Assembly: GCA_026005135.1 (NCBI GenBank)
Contig: BPKM01000007.1
Coordinates: 115,388-179,387, forward strand
Length of the DNA: 64,000 bases
Source: Leptospiraceae bacterium
GTDB taxonomy: Bacteria; Spirochaetota; Leptospiria; Leptospirales; Leptonemataceae
Reading direction: 5' to 3'
Of the stretch, positions 57,032 through 64,000 are shown piece by piece; position 1 is the stretch's first letter, and every line of letters starts with the position of its first letter. The notes under the pieces were generated by a model. The model was not told the DNA's origin and ran no database searches. It was given only the letters and a program-made list of their open reading frames with translations. The position numbers and the translations under genes are program-made.

Positions 57032-58384
57032 TTAATTAACATAAATTAATTCTGATTCTGTTTCCTTTATATATTGATGTTTTACTTCTGCAAGATATTT
57101 TTCAACAGCCATAGCTGCTATAGTTCCTTCTCCAACAGCAATGGTTGCCTGTCTGAATTTTTTAGAACGTAAATCTCCAATAGCATAAACACCTTCTATA
57201 TTGGTTGCCATATCTTCGTTTGTTATAATATATCCCCATGGATCTTTTGTTAAATTTTCTTTTATTAAGGATAGATTAGGCTGGTATCCTATAAAAATGA
57301 ATATACCATCAGTGATTATATCTGAAAATTCATGTGTCTTTGTGTTTTCTATTGTTATTTTAATTTTGCCATTGGATAATTTTTCAAATTTTCTTGGTTC
57401 ACTATTCCAGATAAATTGAATTTTTGGATTTTTAAAAGCTTCTTCTTGAGCACTCTTATTTGCCTGTAAATGATCAAATTGATGAATAATTGTAACTTTA
57501 TTAGCAAATTTTGTTAAAAAAATGGATTCTTCGACAGCAGAATTTCCTCCTCCAATAACAACCACTTCTTTATTTTCGTAATATTTTCCATCACATGTTG
57601 CACAATAAGAAATACCTTTTCCTTTAAGTTCTTTTTCGCCAGGAATATTTAATTTTCTTGGTTCTGCTCCCATAGCTAATATAATTGCTTTTCCATGTAT
57701 TTCTATTTCATCATCAATCCATACTGTATGATCTAATGGCTTTAATTCTACTTTTGTTACATCAACTGCAGAAATAATTTTTGCTCCAGCATCTTTAACC
57801 TGTTTTTGCATTTTTTCTGCTAATTCCCAGCCAGAAACTGGTCCACCTGTTCCTGGATAATTAGAGATCTGGTGAGTAATTTTTACCTGTCCACCAGCTA
57901 AATCCTGATCAATAACAATTGTATTTAATTTTGCCTGTGCTGTATATAAAGCAGCTGTTAATCCAGCTGGTCCTCCACCTAAGATGATTACATCTATATC
58001 TATTCTTTGCTTTTGTTTTTTTGATAAAATCTTATTTACAGTTTCCTGTCCTATCAAAACTTTTATCTGTTCAATAATTTCTCTTTTTTTGATCGCACCA
58101 GATAATCGGTTTCCAGCTTCTTTCCCTCCTGGATTGTAAAAAATCAAAGTTGGACTGGAAAATACACCTAATTTTTCTGCTAATGGACGATTTTTTTGTC
58201 TCCATATTTTTAAAAAAGAAATATGATGACCAAAAAGATTGGCTAAATCTTCAAATTTAGGTGCTAAGGATTCACATGGTATACAATCATCGGAATAAAA
58301 ATCTAATATTACTGGTTTTTCTGAATTTAATACCATTTTTTCGTAATCTTCTTGCTGGATTTCTATAACATTTTTATGATTCAT
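57032..58384 (-). CDS. Thioredoxin-thioredoxin reductase fusion protein
   Basis: An N-terminal thioredoxin fold (about 1-100) has the redox motif DFYSDDCIPCES (Cys34, Cys37) and SSPTLIFYNPGG with the cis-Pro. It is fused to a full thioredoxin reductase: FAD motif VIILGGGPAGLTAALYTA, redox pair SYCATCDG, NADPH motif VIGGGNSAVEE and the C-terminal YAIGDLRSKKFRQATIA. The usual order in fusions is reductase first, so this N-terminal thioredoxin is noteworthy. The ATG at 58384 is preferred over 58390, since the RBS AAGGAG touches the latter. It is the first gene of the RiPP-like cluster. Confidence 0.9.
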   Translation of the reverse strand: MNHKNVIEIQQEDYEKMVLNSEKPVILDFYSDDCIPCESLAPKFEDLANLFGHHISFLKIWRQKNRPLAEKLGVFSSPTLIFYNPGGKEAGNRLSGAIKKREIIEQIKVLIGQETVNKILSKKQKQRIDIDVIILGGGPAGLTAALYTAQAKLNTIVIDQDLAGGQVKITHQISNYPGTGGPVSGWELAEKMQKQVKDAGAKIISAVDVTKVELKPLDHTVWIDDEIEIHGKAIILAMGAEPRKLNIPGEKELKGKGISYCATCDGKYYENKEVVVIGGGNSAVEESIFLTKFANKVTIIHQFDHLQANKSAQEEAFKNPKIQFIWNSEPRKFEKLSNGKIKITIENTKTHEFSDIITDGIFIFIGYQPNLSLIKENLTKDPWGYIITNEDMATNIEGVYAIGDLRSKKFRQATIAVGEGTIAAMAVEKYLAEVKHQYIKETESELIYVN

Positions 58385-58416
58385 ATTCATCTCCTTTTTG
58401 AAGTATTGTTATATAC

Positions 58417-58440
58417 ATTATACCCCTATATAGTATATAA
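58417..58440 (-). promoter_or_regulatory. CsoR/CstR-like palindrome overlapping a -10 element
   Basis: ATACCCCTATATAGTAT (58420-58436) is an imperfect palindrome close to the A/T-flanked C4/G-run sites bound by CsoR/CstR-family repressors (recalled consensus near ATACCCCTATAGGGTAT, 2 mismatches). On the minus strand TATAAT (58422-58417) forms a good -10 box, 33 bp upstream of the Trx-TrxR start. A regulator bound here would block the cluster promoter. No csoR gene is in the window. Confidence 0.4.
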
Positions 58441-58570
58441 ACAAAAAAAATATAAGATGTATTTATGGCAAGCTTTTTTTGTTAATTTTTGAATGTTTAT
58501 TGATTTTTTGATTATCTCATAAAAGAGATTTCGACTTAAAATTCAATATAAATACAAAAAAAATTATTGA

Positions 58571-58598
58571 TTTAAATTGACGTCTATGTCAATTTAAA
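58571..58598 (+). promoter_or_regulatory. 11-bp perfect inverted repeat (operator) before acyl-CoA dehydrogenase
   Basis: TTTAAATTGAC (58571-58581) and GTCAATTTAAA (58588-58598) are perfect inverted copies separated by six bases. The left arm contains a TTGAC -35-like box, with TATGGTATAT 19-25 bases on. Such palindromes are typical of TetR/FadR-type regulators of fatty acid degradation. No regulator gene is adjacent. The site lies 40 bp upstream of ATG 58638. Confidence 0.6.
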
Positions 58599-58637
58599 AG
58601 TTATGGTATATCATGTATTAATTTTTAAGGAGGTCCT

Positions 58638-60416
58638 ATGATTACAGGGAATTACTTTCAAGATAATGATGATTTAAAGCTGCAATTTGAATATTTAATT
58701 GATTGGGAAGAAATCGTAAATCAGTACGAAAATGGTTTTGAAGATGCTAAAAAGTATCAGGAAACCAATGATGAAAGATTTGCGATGGCACCAGATAGTT
58801 TAGAAGCAGCAAAAGAATATTATCGCACTATTTTAGATTCTTATGGTGAATTAGCAGGAAAAGAATTAGCTCCTAAATCTCAAATTATGGATAAAAAAGG
58901 TTTAAAGTTAGAAAATGGTAAGGTGATTTTTCCAGATGAAATGATTGAAGTTATTAATACTTTTAAAGAAGCTGGATTATTACCTTATGCAATAAAAAGA
59001 GAAAATGGTGGTCTTGGATTACCAGCAAGTGTTCAAATGTTGATTTCTGAAATAATATCAAGAGGAGATGCTTCTGTTGCGATTTGCTTTGGTTGTGTTA
59101 ATTTAGGAGAAACTATTGAAAATTTTGCTTCGGAAGAACAAATTAAAAAATGGGTACCTTTAATGGCTCAAGGTGAATATTGGGGAGCTATGGCTTTAAC
59201 AGAACCTAATTATGGTTCAGATTTACAGAGAGTACAAACCAAAGCTGTTAAAGGAGAAGATGGTAAATGGTATATAACAGGTACGAAACGTTTTATTACT
59301 CATGGTTGTGGATTTGCAGATAAACCAGCTGTTATCTTAACCTTAGCAAGAACTGGTTCTCCAGAAAGTGGCGGTAAAGGATTATCATTTTTCATTGTAG
59401 ATGGTAAATATGTAGAAATTGCTAAGATAGAAGAAAAAATGGGATTACATGTTTCCCCAACATGCGAAGTCGTATATGATAATACCCCAGCAGATTTAAT
59501 TGGAGAAGAAGGTAAAGGTCTTGTAAAATATGCAATGCAAATGATGAATGGAGCTCGTTTAAGTATTGCTGCGCAATCGATGGGAATTGCTACTGCTGCA
59601 TATAGAGAAGCAAAAAAATATGCATCTGAACGAATCCAATTCGGCAAACCGATAGAACAAATTCCAGCAGTAAAAAGAATGCTTGATAGAATGGAACAAG
59701 AAATTGTGGCTATGAGAAGTTTATTAGTAGAAGCAGGTAAAACAGTAGATATGTATCATTGGAAAAAAGATAGAATGATTCATCAAGGTATTCCTGAAAG
59801 AGAAGTAAGGAAAGATCCAGAAATCTTAAAATGGGAAAAATTAGCTGATTTATTTACACCATTAACAAAATATTATAATTCTGAAATGTGTAATCGTATA
59901 GCATTTGATGCGGTACAAGTTTTTGGAGGTTCTGGATATACAGAAGAATATGATGTTGCTAGAATTTATCGAGATGCAAGAATTACAAATATTTACGAAG
60001 GTACTACACAATTACAGGTAGTTGCTGCAATTGGTGGAGTAATGTCTGGAATGACAGAAAAAGGTAATTTAAGACAATATATAAACGAAGAAATATCTAA
60101 ATTTACACCTTCTAAATTATTACAGGAAAAGTTAAATCTATTTGAACAAATTGTTTCTACATATAGGGAAATAGAAGATAGAGATACTAAGGATGCATAT
60201 GCAATAGAAATTGTAGAATCTGCAGCAAGATTCTTAGCTGGTATGCTAATAGAACGTTCTATTGCTAAATTAGAAGGTAAAGTAGATCAAGAAGTAATTA
60301 ATAAAAGAAAACAAATTTCTGAACGATATAATAAAGATAGTATAGGTATCTTAAAAGCAAATTTGGCAAAAATTCAATTAGAAAAAGAATCTAAAAAAGA
60401 AATGGTACATGCTTAA
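58638..60416 (+). CDS. Acyl-CoA dehydrogenase
   Basis: This 592-residue flavoenzyme introduces a double bond in acyl-CoA. Family motifs are AMALTEPNYGSDLQRVQTKA, GLSFFIVDG, GARLSIAAQSMGIATAAY, ERIQFGKPIEQIPAVKRMLDRM and the C-terminal VQVFGGSGYTEEYDVARIYRDARITNIYEGTTQLQ, which holds the Glu of the EGT motif. It is longer than 380-residue forms; the extra N-terminal helix and C-terminal extension place it with the large ACAD (DUF-type) group. A strong RBS (AAGGAGGTCC) precedes the ATG. A patatin-like gene follows 4 bp later, so lipid acyl groups may be released and oxidised together. Confidence 0.92.
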   Translation: MITGNYFQDNDDLKLQFEYLIDWEEIVNQYENGFEDAKKYQETNDERFAMAPDSLEAAKEYYRTILDSYGELAGKELAPKSQIMDKKGLKLENGKVIFPDEMIEVINTFKEAGLLPYAIKRENGGLGLPASVQMLISEIISRGDASVAICFGCVNLGETIENFASEEQIKKWVPLMAQGEYWGAMALTEPNYGSDLQRVQTKAVKGEDGKWYITGTKRFITHGCGFADKPAVILTLARTGSPESGGKGLSFFIVDGKYVEIAKIEEKMGLHVSPTCEVVYDNTPADLIGEEGKGLVKYAMQMMNGARLSIAAQSMGIATAAYREAKKYASERIQFGKPIEQIPAVKRMLDRMEQEIVAMRSLLVEAGKTVDMYHWKKDRMIHQGIPEREVRKDPEILKWEKLADLFTPLTKYYNSEMCNRIAFDAVQVFGGSGYTEEYDVARIYRDARITNIYEGTTQLQVVAAIGGVMSGMTEKGNLRQYINEEISKFTPSKLLQEKLNLFEQIVSTYREIEDRDTKDAYAIEIVESAARFLAGMLIERSIAKLEGKVDQEVINKRKQISERYNKDSIGILKANLAKIQLEKESKKEMVHA

Positions 60417-60419
60417 TTT

Positions 60420-61292
60420 ATGCGACTTGGGAATATTATAATTGGAAAACCAAAGATAGGATTGGCATTGGGGTCCGGCTCTGCGAGGGGCTGGGCTCAT
60501 ATTGGTGTTATTAAAGCTTTAGAAGAATATAATATAGAAGTTGATGTTATAGCAGGAACATCAGCAGGTGGTGTAGTTGGAGCATTTTGTGCCGCTGATG
60601 CAATTCCTATTTTAGAAGAATCGTTAAAAAATTTCAGAAGTTTAAAAGATACAATTGCTCATTTAGATTTAGGTATAGGTTCTGGTGGTATTATAACAGG
60701 AAAAAGATGGTGGAAAAAATTTTTAGAAACATATTTACCAGTCCGTAATTTTAGTGAATTAAAAAAACCTTTTGGTGTAGTTGCTGTCGATCTGGTTACA
60801 ATGCAAGAAGTTCATATTATTAAAGGAGAATTAATGCCAGCAATACGTTCTACTATAGCTGTACCTGGATTTTTTTCTCCTTTTGAATATAAAAATTATA
60901 AATTTGTAGATGGTGGTATTTTGAATCCTGTTCCTATTGATTTAACAAGAAAATTAGGTGCGGAAGTTGTTATTGCAGTAGATTTAAATGCAAGGCCAGA
61001 AACAATCATTCCTTCTTCTATGAGGGAAATCTTTTTAAGAAGCATAGAAATTATGCAACATCGTATTAACTATGATAATAAAATTTTTGCTAAACCAGAT
61101 ATTGTAATAGAACCAGATTTAGATGAAGTAGAATTTTTAGATTATCATAAACATCAAATTGCCATAGCAGAGGGATATCGTGCAACAATGGAAAAAATGG
61201 ATGAAATTCTAAAAATTGTAAAGGCAAAGATTAAAAAATTACCTTCCAAAAAATATTATTTACATAAACCAATTCAAAGTATAGAATATTAA
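60420..61292 (+). CDS. Patatin-like phospholipase
   Basis: This 290-residue cytoplasmic lipase has the oxyanion loop LALGSGSARGWAHIGVIKAL, the nucleophile VIAGTSAGGVVGAF (Ser in GTSAG) and the catalytic Asp in FVDGGILNPVP. It is the RssA/YchK-like group of patatins. The gene begins 4 bp after the acyl-CoA dehydrogenase stop, indicating cotranscription under the palindromic operator. Confidence 0.9.
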   Translation: MRLGNIIIGKPKIGLALGSGSARGWAHIGVIKALEEYNIEVDVIAGTSAGGVVGAFCAADAIPILEESLKNFRSLKDTIAHLDLGIGSGGIITGKRWWKKFLETYLPVRNFSELKKPFGVVAVDLVTMQEVHIIKGELMPAIRSTIAVPGFFSPFEYKNYKFVDGGILNPVPIDLTRKLGAEVVIAVDLNARPETIIPSSMREIFLRSIEIMQHRINYDNKIFAKPDIVIEPDLDEVEFLDYHKHQIAIAEGYRATMEKMDEILKIVKAKIKKLPSKKYYLHKPIQSIEY

Positions 61293-61374
61293 CTAAATAA
61301 ATTTTTAGTAGTTTTTTGGTGTAAAATAGCTTTTTTGATTTGTCATTACGATATTTAATCTTTTTTTGGAATCT

Positions 61375-61578
61375 ATGAAATATACAATCTGGAGAATTTC
61401 AGAAGATGGTGATTCTTTCCCTTTAATTAACTTAGGAATTTCAAGTAAAAAAGAAGTAGCTTTAGAAAAGGCACGTAGGCTAAATGAACGATTACGTCAG
61501 AGTGATCCAGATACAAAAGATCGTTTTGTTGTTAGAGATGAAAAAAATAGAGAAGTCAAAGATCCTATATTAAAATGA
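61375..61578 (+). CDS. Hypothetical protein, 67 residues
   Basis: The peptide reads YTIWRISEDGDSFPLINLGI then KKEVALEKARRLNERLRQSDPD and RFVVRDEKNREVKD, a strand-helix-strand pattern. No family was recognised. The ATG at 61375 has GGA 8 bases upstream; the in-frame TTG at 61366 is less likely. Its end overlaps the convergent ribE gene by 9 bases. Confidence 0.55.
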   Translation: MKYTIWRISEDGDSFPLINLGISSKKEVALEKARRLNERLRQSDPDTKDRFVVRDEKNREVKDPILK

Positions 61579-62238
61579 TTGTTTTGTAACTTCAAAAAAT
61601 CTATAAATATATTTACCAAGAACATCAAATTCAATATTTATAATACTTCCCTTTTCCCATTTTTTTATATTTGTGATTTGATAAGTATGTGGAATAATAT
61701 TAACATAAAAAGAAGAATAATCAGAATAGTGCAATAATGTCTCGTTAATAATATTTTTAAGCTCATCTTTATTTAAGATAGAATCATTTATGTTAGAAAT
61801 TGTTAAACTGATTCCATCTAAAGCAATACTTCCTCTTGGAATAATAAATTGTTTAAATTTAGTTGGATAGAGAATTTGATATTCATAACTTCCATTTTTT
61901 GAATTTTTTTTATAAACGAAACCAATACAATCAACATGTCCCTGTACAAAATGACCATCAATTTTTCCATTAGCAAGAAGAGAACATTCTAAATTAACTA
62001 TATCATTTTCTTTAAGCAATCCTAAATTTGTTTTAGATAATGTTTCCTGGATTGCAGTAACTTTATATATTTCAGAAGAAATAAATTCTTCTATTGTTAG
62101 ACATACACCATTATGGCTTACACTATCTCCTATTTTTAGCTTAGGAATCAAATTGGACTTAATATAAAAACTTATATTAGCCTGGCTTTTTTCTATTTTA
62201 TGTATAATTCCAGTTGTTTCAATGATTCCTGTAAACAT
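61570..62238 (-). CDS. ribE: Riboflavin synthase alpha chain
   Basis: This 222-residue trimeric enzyme makes riboflavin from two 6,7-dimethyl-8-ribityllumazine molecules. It begins MFTGIIETTG, and two lumazine-binding repeats follow: SVSHNGVCLTIEEF with GHFVQGHVDCIG, and SIALDGISLTISNI. Both motifs match the family. Its start overlaps the 3' end of the lipoprotein gene at 62219 by 20 bases, suggesting coupling. Confidence 0.94.
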   Translation of the reverse strand: MFTGIIETTGIIHKIEKSQANISFYIKSNLIPKLKIGDSVSHNGVCLTIEEFISSEIYKVTAIQETLSKTNLGLLKENDIVNLECSLLANGKIDGHFVQGHVDCIGFVYKKNSKNGSYEYQILYPTKFKQFIIPRGSIALDGISLTISNINDSILNKDELKNIINETLLHYSDYSSFYVNIIPHTYQITNIKKWEKGSIINIEFDVLGKYIYRFFEVTKQSF

Positions 62239-63136
62239 TTTCTGGTAATTTATCTCCTTTATGATTTAACTCCCAATATTTTGCATAACTTAAATGATCA
62301 AGTTCAAAATACCCTCCATCATTTCTTTCCCATTTTATTAAAATACGATAAGGATGATTCCAATCAAAATAGTAAACATCTTTTAGTCCATTGTATTCTA
62401 AGGTAAATTTTATAATTGGAATTATTTTATTTTTAAACTTTATTTTTGTTTTTTCACGCGATAATAAAGCATCTTTAAAATCTGGTTTTTCTATTTTCGT
62501 ATATATATCCCAGCTTGCTTGATTAACCCTTGAAGACATTAACATAGGAAATAATTTAATTTTTTGTTGATAAAAATCATCTTCTATAAATCTTAATAAT
62601 AACGGTAATTCATCATAAAAAAGAAAATATTTATCAGGAATTTTATAAGTATATTCACCATCGGCTTCATTCTCCCAATATGTATGGAAATGAAGATTAA
62701 CTTCCCTTTTATTATTAATTGTGATTTTTTTATAACTTTGACCACACCATTCCTGGGATGTCATAACTATTTTAAGAAGTTGTAAATCTGGTTTCCAGAA
62801 AAGACTATTCATTTGCCTATAAGGATATACACCTGTTTGATATGTTAAAACCTGGTTTTGTTTTAAAACATACTGTTGGGAAGTATCACTTTTTACTAAT
62901 TGTTTTAAATTAAAAGGTTCAAATACTGTAATTAATGCAAGATGAGCCTTACGAAATTGATTATAACGTTTTACTTTTCCTTTATATTGAGCTATCTCAG
63001 CGTTACCTTTAAAATCCAGAATTTTAAATATGGAATCTTGAGATTTACTAAAAAAGCGTTCATTTGCAATTATTTTATTATTTTCATTAAAACAATGTAA
63101 AGTAGCTAAAATAAGAATGATCATTATCTTTTTCAT
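62219..63136 (-). CDS. Putative outer-membrane lipoprotein-sorting-like lipoprotein
   Basis: This 305-residue protein has a short lipoprotein signal (MIILILATLHCFNENN, Cys about 15). The body has features of LolA/LolB-like or DUF4292-type proteins: ILDFKGNAEIAQYKGKVKRY, YVLKQNQVLTYQTGVYPYRQMN, AYWE..., and YYFDWNHPYRILIKWERNDGGYFELDHL. The similarity is weak. It lies upstream of ribE in the same direction, and its stop overlaps the ribE start. Confidence 0.5.
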   Translation of the reverse strand: MKKIMIILILATLHCFNENNKIIANERFFSKSQDSIFKILDFKGNAEIAQYKGKVKRYNQFRKAHLALITVFEPFNLKQLVKSDTSQQYVLKQNQVLTYQTGVYPYRQMNSLFWKPDLQLLKIVMTSQEWCGQSYKKITINNKREVNLHFHTYWENEADGEYTYKIPDKYFLFYDELPLLLRFIEDDFYQQKIKLFPMLMSSRVNQASWDIYTKIEKPDFKDALLSREKTKIKFKNKIIPIIKFTLEYNGLKDVYYFDWNHPYRILIKWERNDGGYFELDHLSYAKYWELNHKGDKLPENVYRNH

Positions 63137-63215
63137 TTTTCATTTATCTCCTTTAAATATATTTTGTTATATTAATTCGATTTGAAATTGTTTTAGTTAC
63201 ATTGTAAATAAGAGA

Positions 63216-63229
63216 GGCACTGTTGCATA
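63216..63229. repeat. IS-end-like motif (GGCACTGTTGCATA)
   Basis: GGCACTGTTGCATA matches, with one mismatch, the right-end arm of the MITE at 27337-27324 (GGCTCTGTTGCATA on the minus strand). It lies about 80 bp downstream of the DUF1564-like gene stop and is read toward that gene. It may be one end of a mobile unit carrying the gene, or a relic. No partner end was found within the window in the expected orientation. Confidence 0.45.
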
Positions 63230-63311
63230 TAAACGGAAAATCACGAAAAAGAGTTTGAAAGAATAATAATTTGAATATTTGTAAGCTCAATTTATATTTT
63301 CGTAAATTATT

Positions 63312-63833
63312 TTATGCACATAATATTTCGACGTCTTCTTCTACTAGCTCCCTTGCTCTGTAAAATCGATGCTCTATCCTGATCTCTGTAACACTTGTTA
63401 CAAATTCACTGCCAATCTCCCTTAACGGGACCCTCAATAGAGATACCTTATCATCAAACCTTCTATAACATTCCCATTCTATTAATAATCTTATAATATG
63501 ACTTACACTATATCCCGTCATCTCGGATATATCCTTTAATAATTGATGAATATTCTGACTTACTCTTACACAACAATGTTCATAATCATTACAAACTATC
63601 TGATAGATTTTTTTACTGGTTTTCTTTTGATTTGCTAATCTTTTTAATCTTTCTATGTATTTAGAAATAAGAAATAAAAACATATCCGAATAGCTGGAAT
63701 GATGATTTTTTAAATCCTGTAAATCTTCTTTATAGGGGATATAAATCATAAAGTGTAAAATAGTCGTATTACTTGATTCTTCTAGTTCTTCGTTAGGACT
63801 TTGTATATTCTTTCTAATATAAGTAGCCATCAA
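63312..63833 (-). CDS. DUF1564-like protein
   Basis: This 173-residue protein resembles the Leptospira-type DUF1564 family: SYSDMFLFLISKYIERLKRL, then CCVRVSQNIHQLLKDISEMTGYSVSHIIRLLIEWE, and VPLREIGSEFVTSVTEIRIE. The central VRVS...W/LL..ISE-type segment looks like a ribbon-helix-helix or small helical domain. The family's function is unknown. The match is from memory and not certain. A truncated copy is at 52540-52703. Confidence 0.5.
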   Translation of the reverse strand: MMATYIRKNIQSPNEELEESSNTTILHFMIYIPYKEDLQDLKNHHSSYSDMFLFLISKYIERLKRLANQKKTSKKIYQIVCNDYEHCCVRVSQNIHQLLKDISEMTGYSVSHIIRLLIEWECYRRFDDKVSLLRVPLREIGSEFVTSVTEIRIEHRFYRARELVEEDVEILCA

Positions 63834-63978
63834 TAATTATAGTCTAATTTTTATTAAAAATCTTACTAAAAAAGTATAAAAAAATCAAATTTTTTTTTAT
63901 AAAATCACAATTTAGAAGTAAAATTAATAGGAACTATAAAGTATACGGTGTTTTTTGATCGCTTACGAATATTTTTTT

Positions 63979-63996
63979 GGATTTGTTACATAACTC
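63979..63996. repeat. IS-end-like motif at window end
   Basis: GGATTTGTTACATAACTC matches the left arm of the MITE (GGTTTTGTTGCATAACTC, 27158-27175) at 16 of 18 positions and in the same orientation. Another MITE or its parent IS probably begins here and continues beyond the window. The interval 63834-63978 otherwise holds only A+T-rich DNA. Confidence 0.5.
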
Positions 63997-64000
63997 TTAT

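Noticed and set aside
63216..63229. IS6/IS26-type end (GGCACTGTTGCA)
   Set aside because: The first 12 bases look like IS26, but the following bases agree with the local MITE arms, and no IS6 transposase is present.

Overview
The window comes from a strongly A+T-rich, Gram-negative-type aerobic bacterium (lpxA, OmpA-like lipoprotein, several lipobox proteins, caa3-type cytochrome oxidase, F1Fo ATP synthase). A lone 5S rRNA gene away from 16S/23S and a protein resembling the Leptospira DUF1564 family point, with modest confidence, to a low-GC spirochaete near the Leptospirales. No tRNA, 16S/23S rRNA or CRISPR array was seen.

Layout: 1-4314 is a terminal oxidase operon (SCO1 tail, coxB, coxA, coxC, small subunit IV). 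4343-9954 holds a DinB-like gene, an S1-domain gene, an IS110-family element with a structured non-coding end (candidate bridge RNA) and a class A PBP. 9975-25630 is ordinary chromosome: rhomboid-like, START, rnr, tsaB/tsaE, an outer membrane protein, hydrolases, queE, a DAACS transporter, STAS and trpC. 25614-29171 carries two paralogous secreted VWA proteins separated by a ~180 bp MITE with a 9-bp target duplication. 29408-38082 is lepB plus a full atp operon with two internal terminators. 38198-44860 is an acidic repeat protein, a GAF/degenerate-GGDEF protein, a lipoprotein, thrC and a lone HATPase. 44886-46163 is an IS4-family element. 46284-52437 includes an Lgt-like paralogue, cobB, DedA, an OmpA lipoprotein, tatD and lpxA. 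52844-53700 is a 5S rRNA gene followed by a tandem array of truncated 5S copies. 53827-54624 is cobS. 58638-62238 has an acyl-CoA dehydrogenase, a patatin-like lipase and riboflavin synthase. The right end holds a DUF1564-like gene and IS-end motifs.

The most novel region is 54695-58384 on the minus strand: a thioredoxin/thioredoxin-reductase fusion, an ArsM-like methyltransferase, an unannotated 42-codon Cys/His-containing peptide with a strong RBS, a hairpin, and a radical SAM/SPASM maturase with a complete seven-Cys SPASM pattern. This looks like an undescribed RiPP-type system, possibly linked to metal, metalloid or sulfur stress. A CsoR/CstR-like palindrome overlaps the presumed promoter.

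Many conserved genes (coxA, atpA, atpC, trpC, tatD, PBP, rhomboid, DinB, probably the GDSL lipoprotein) are each broken by what looks like one extra base, usually in a homopolymer. Most likely these are assembly or sequencing insertions. They are annotated here as full-length genes with a frameshift.
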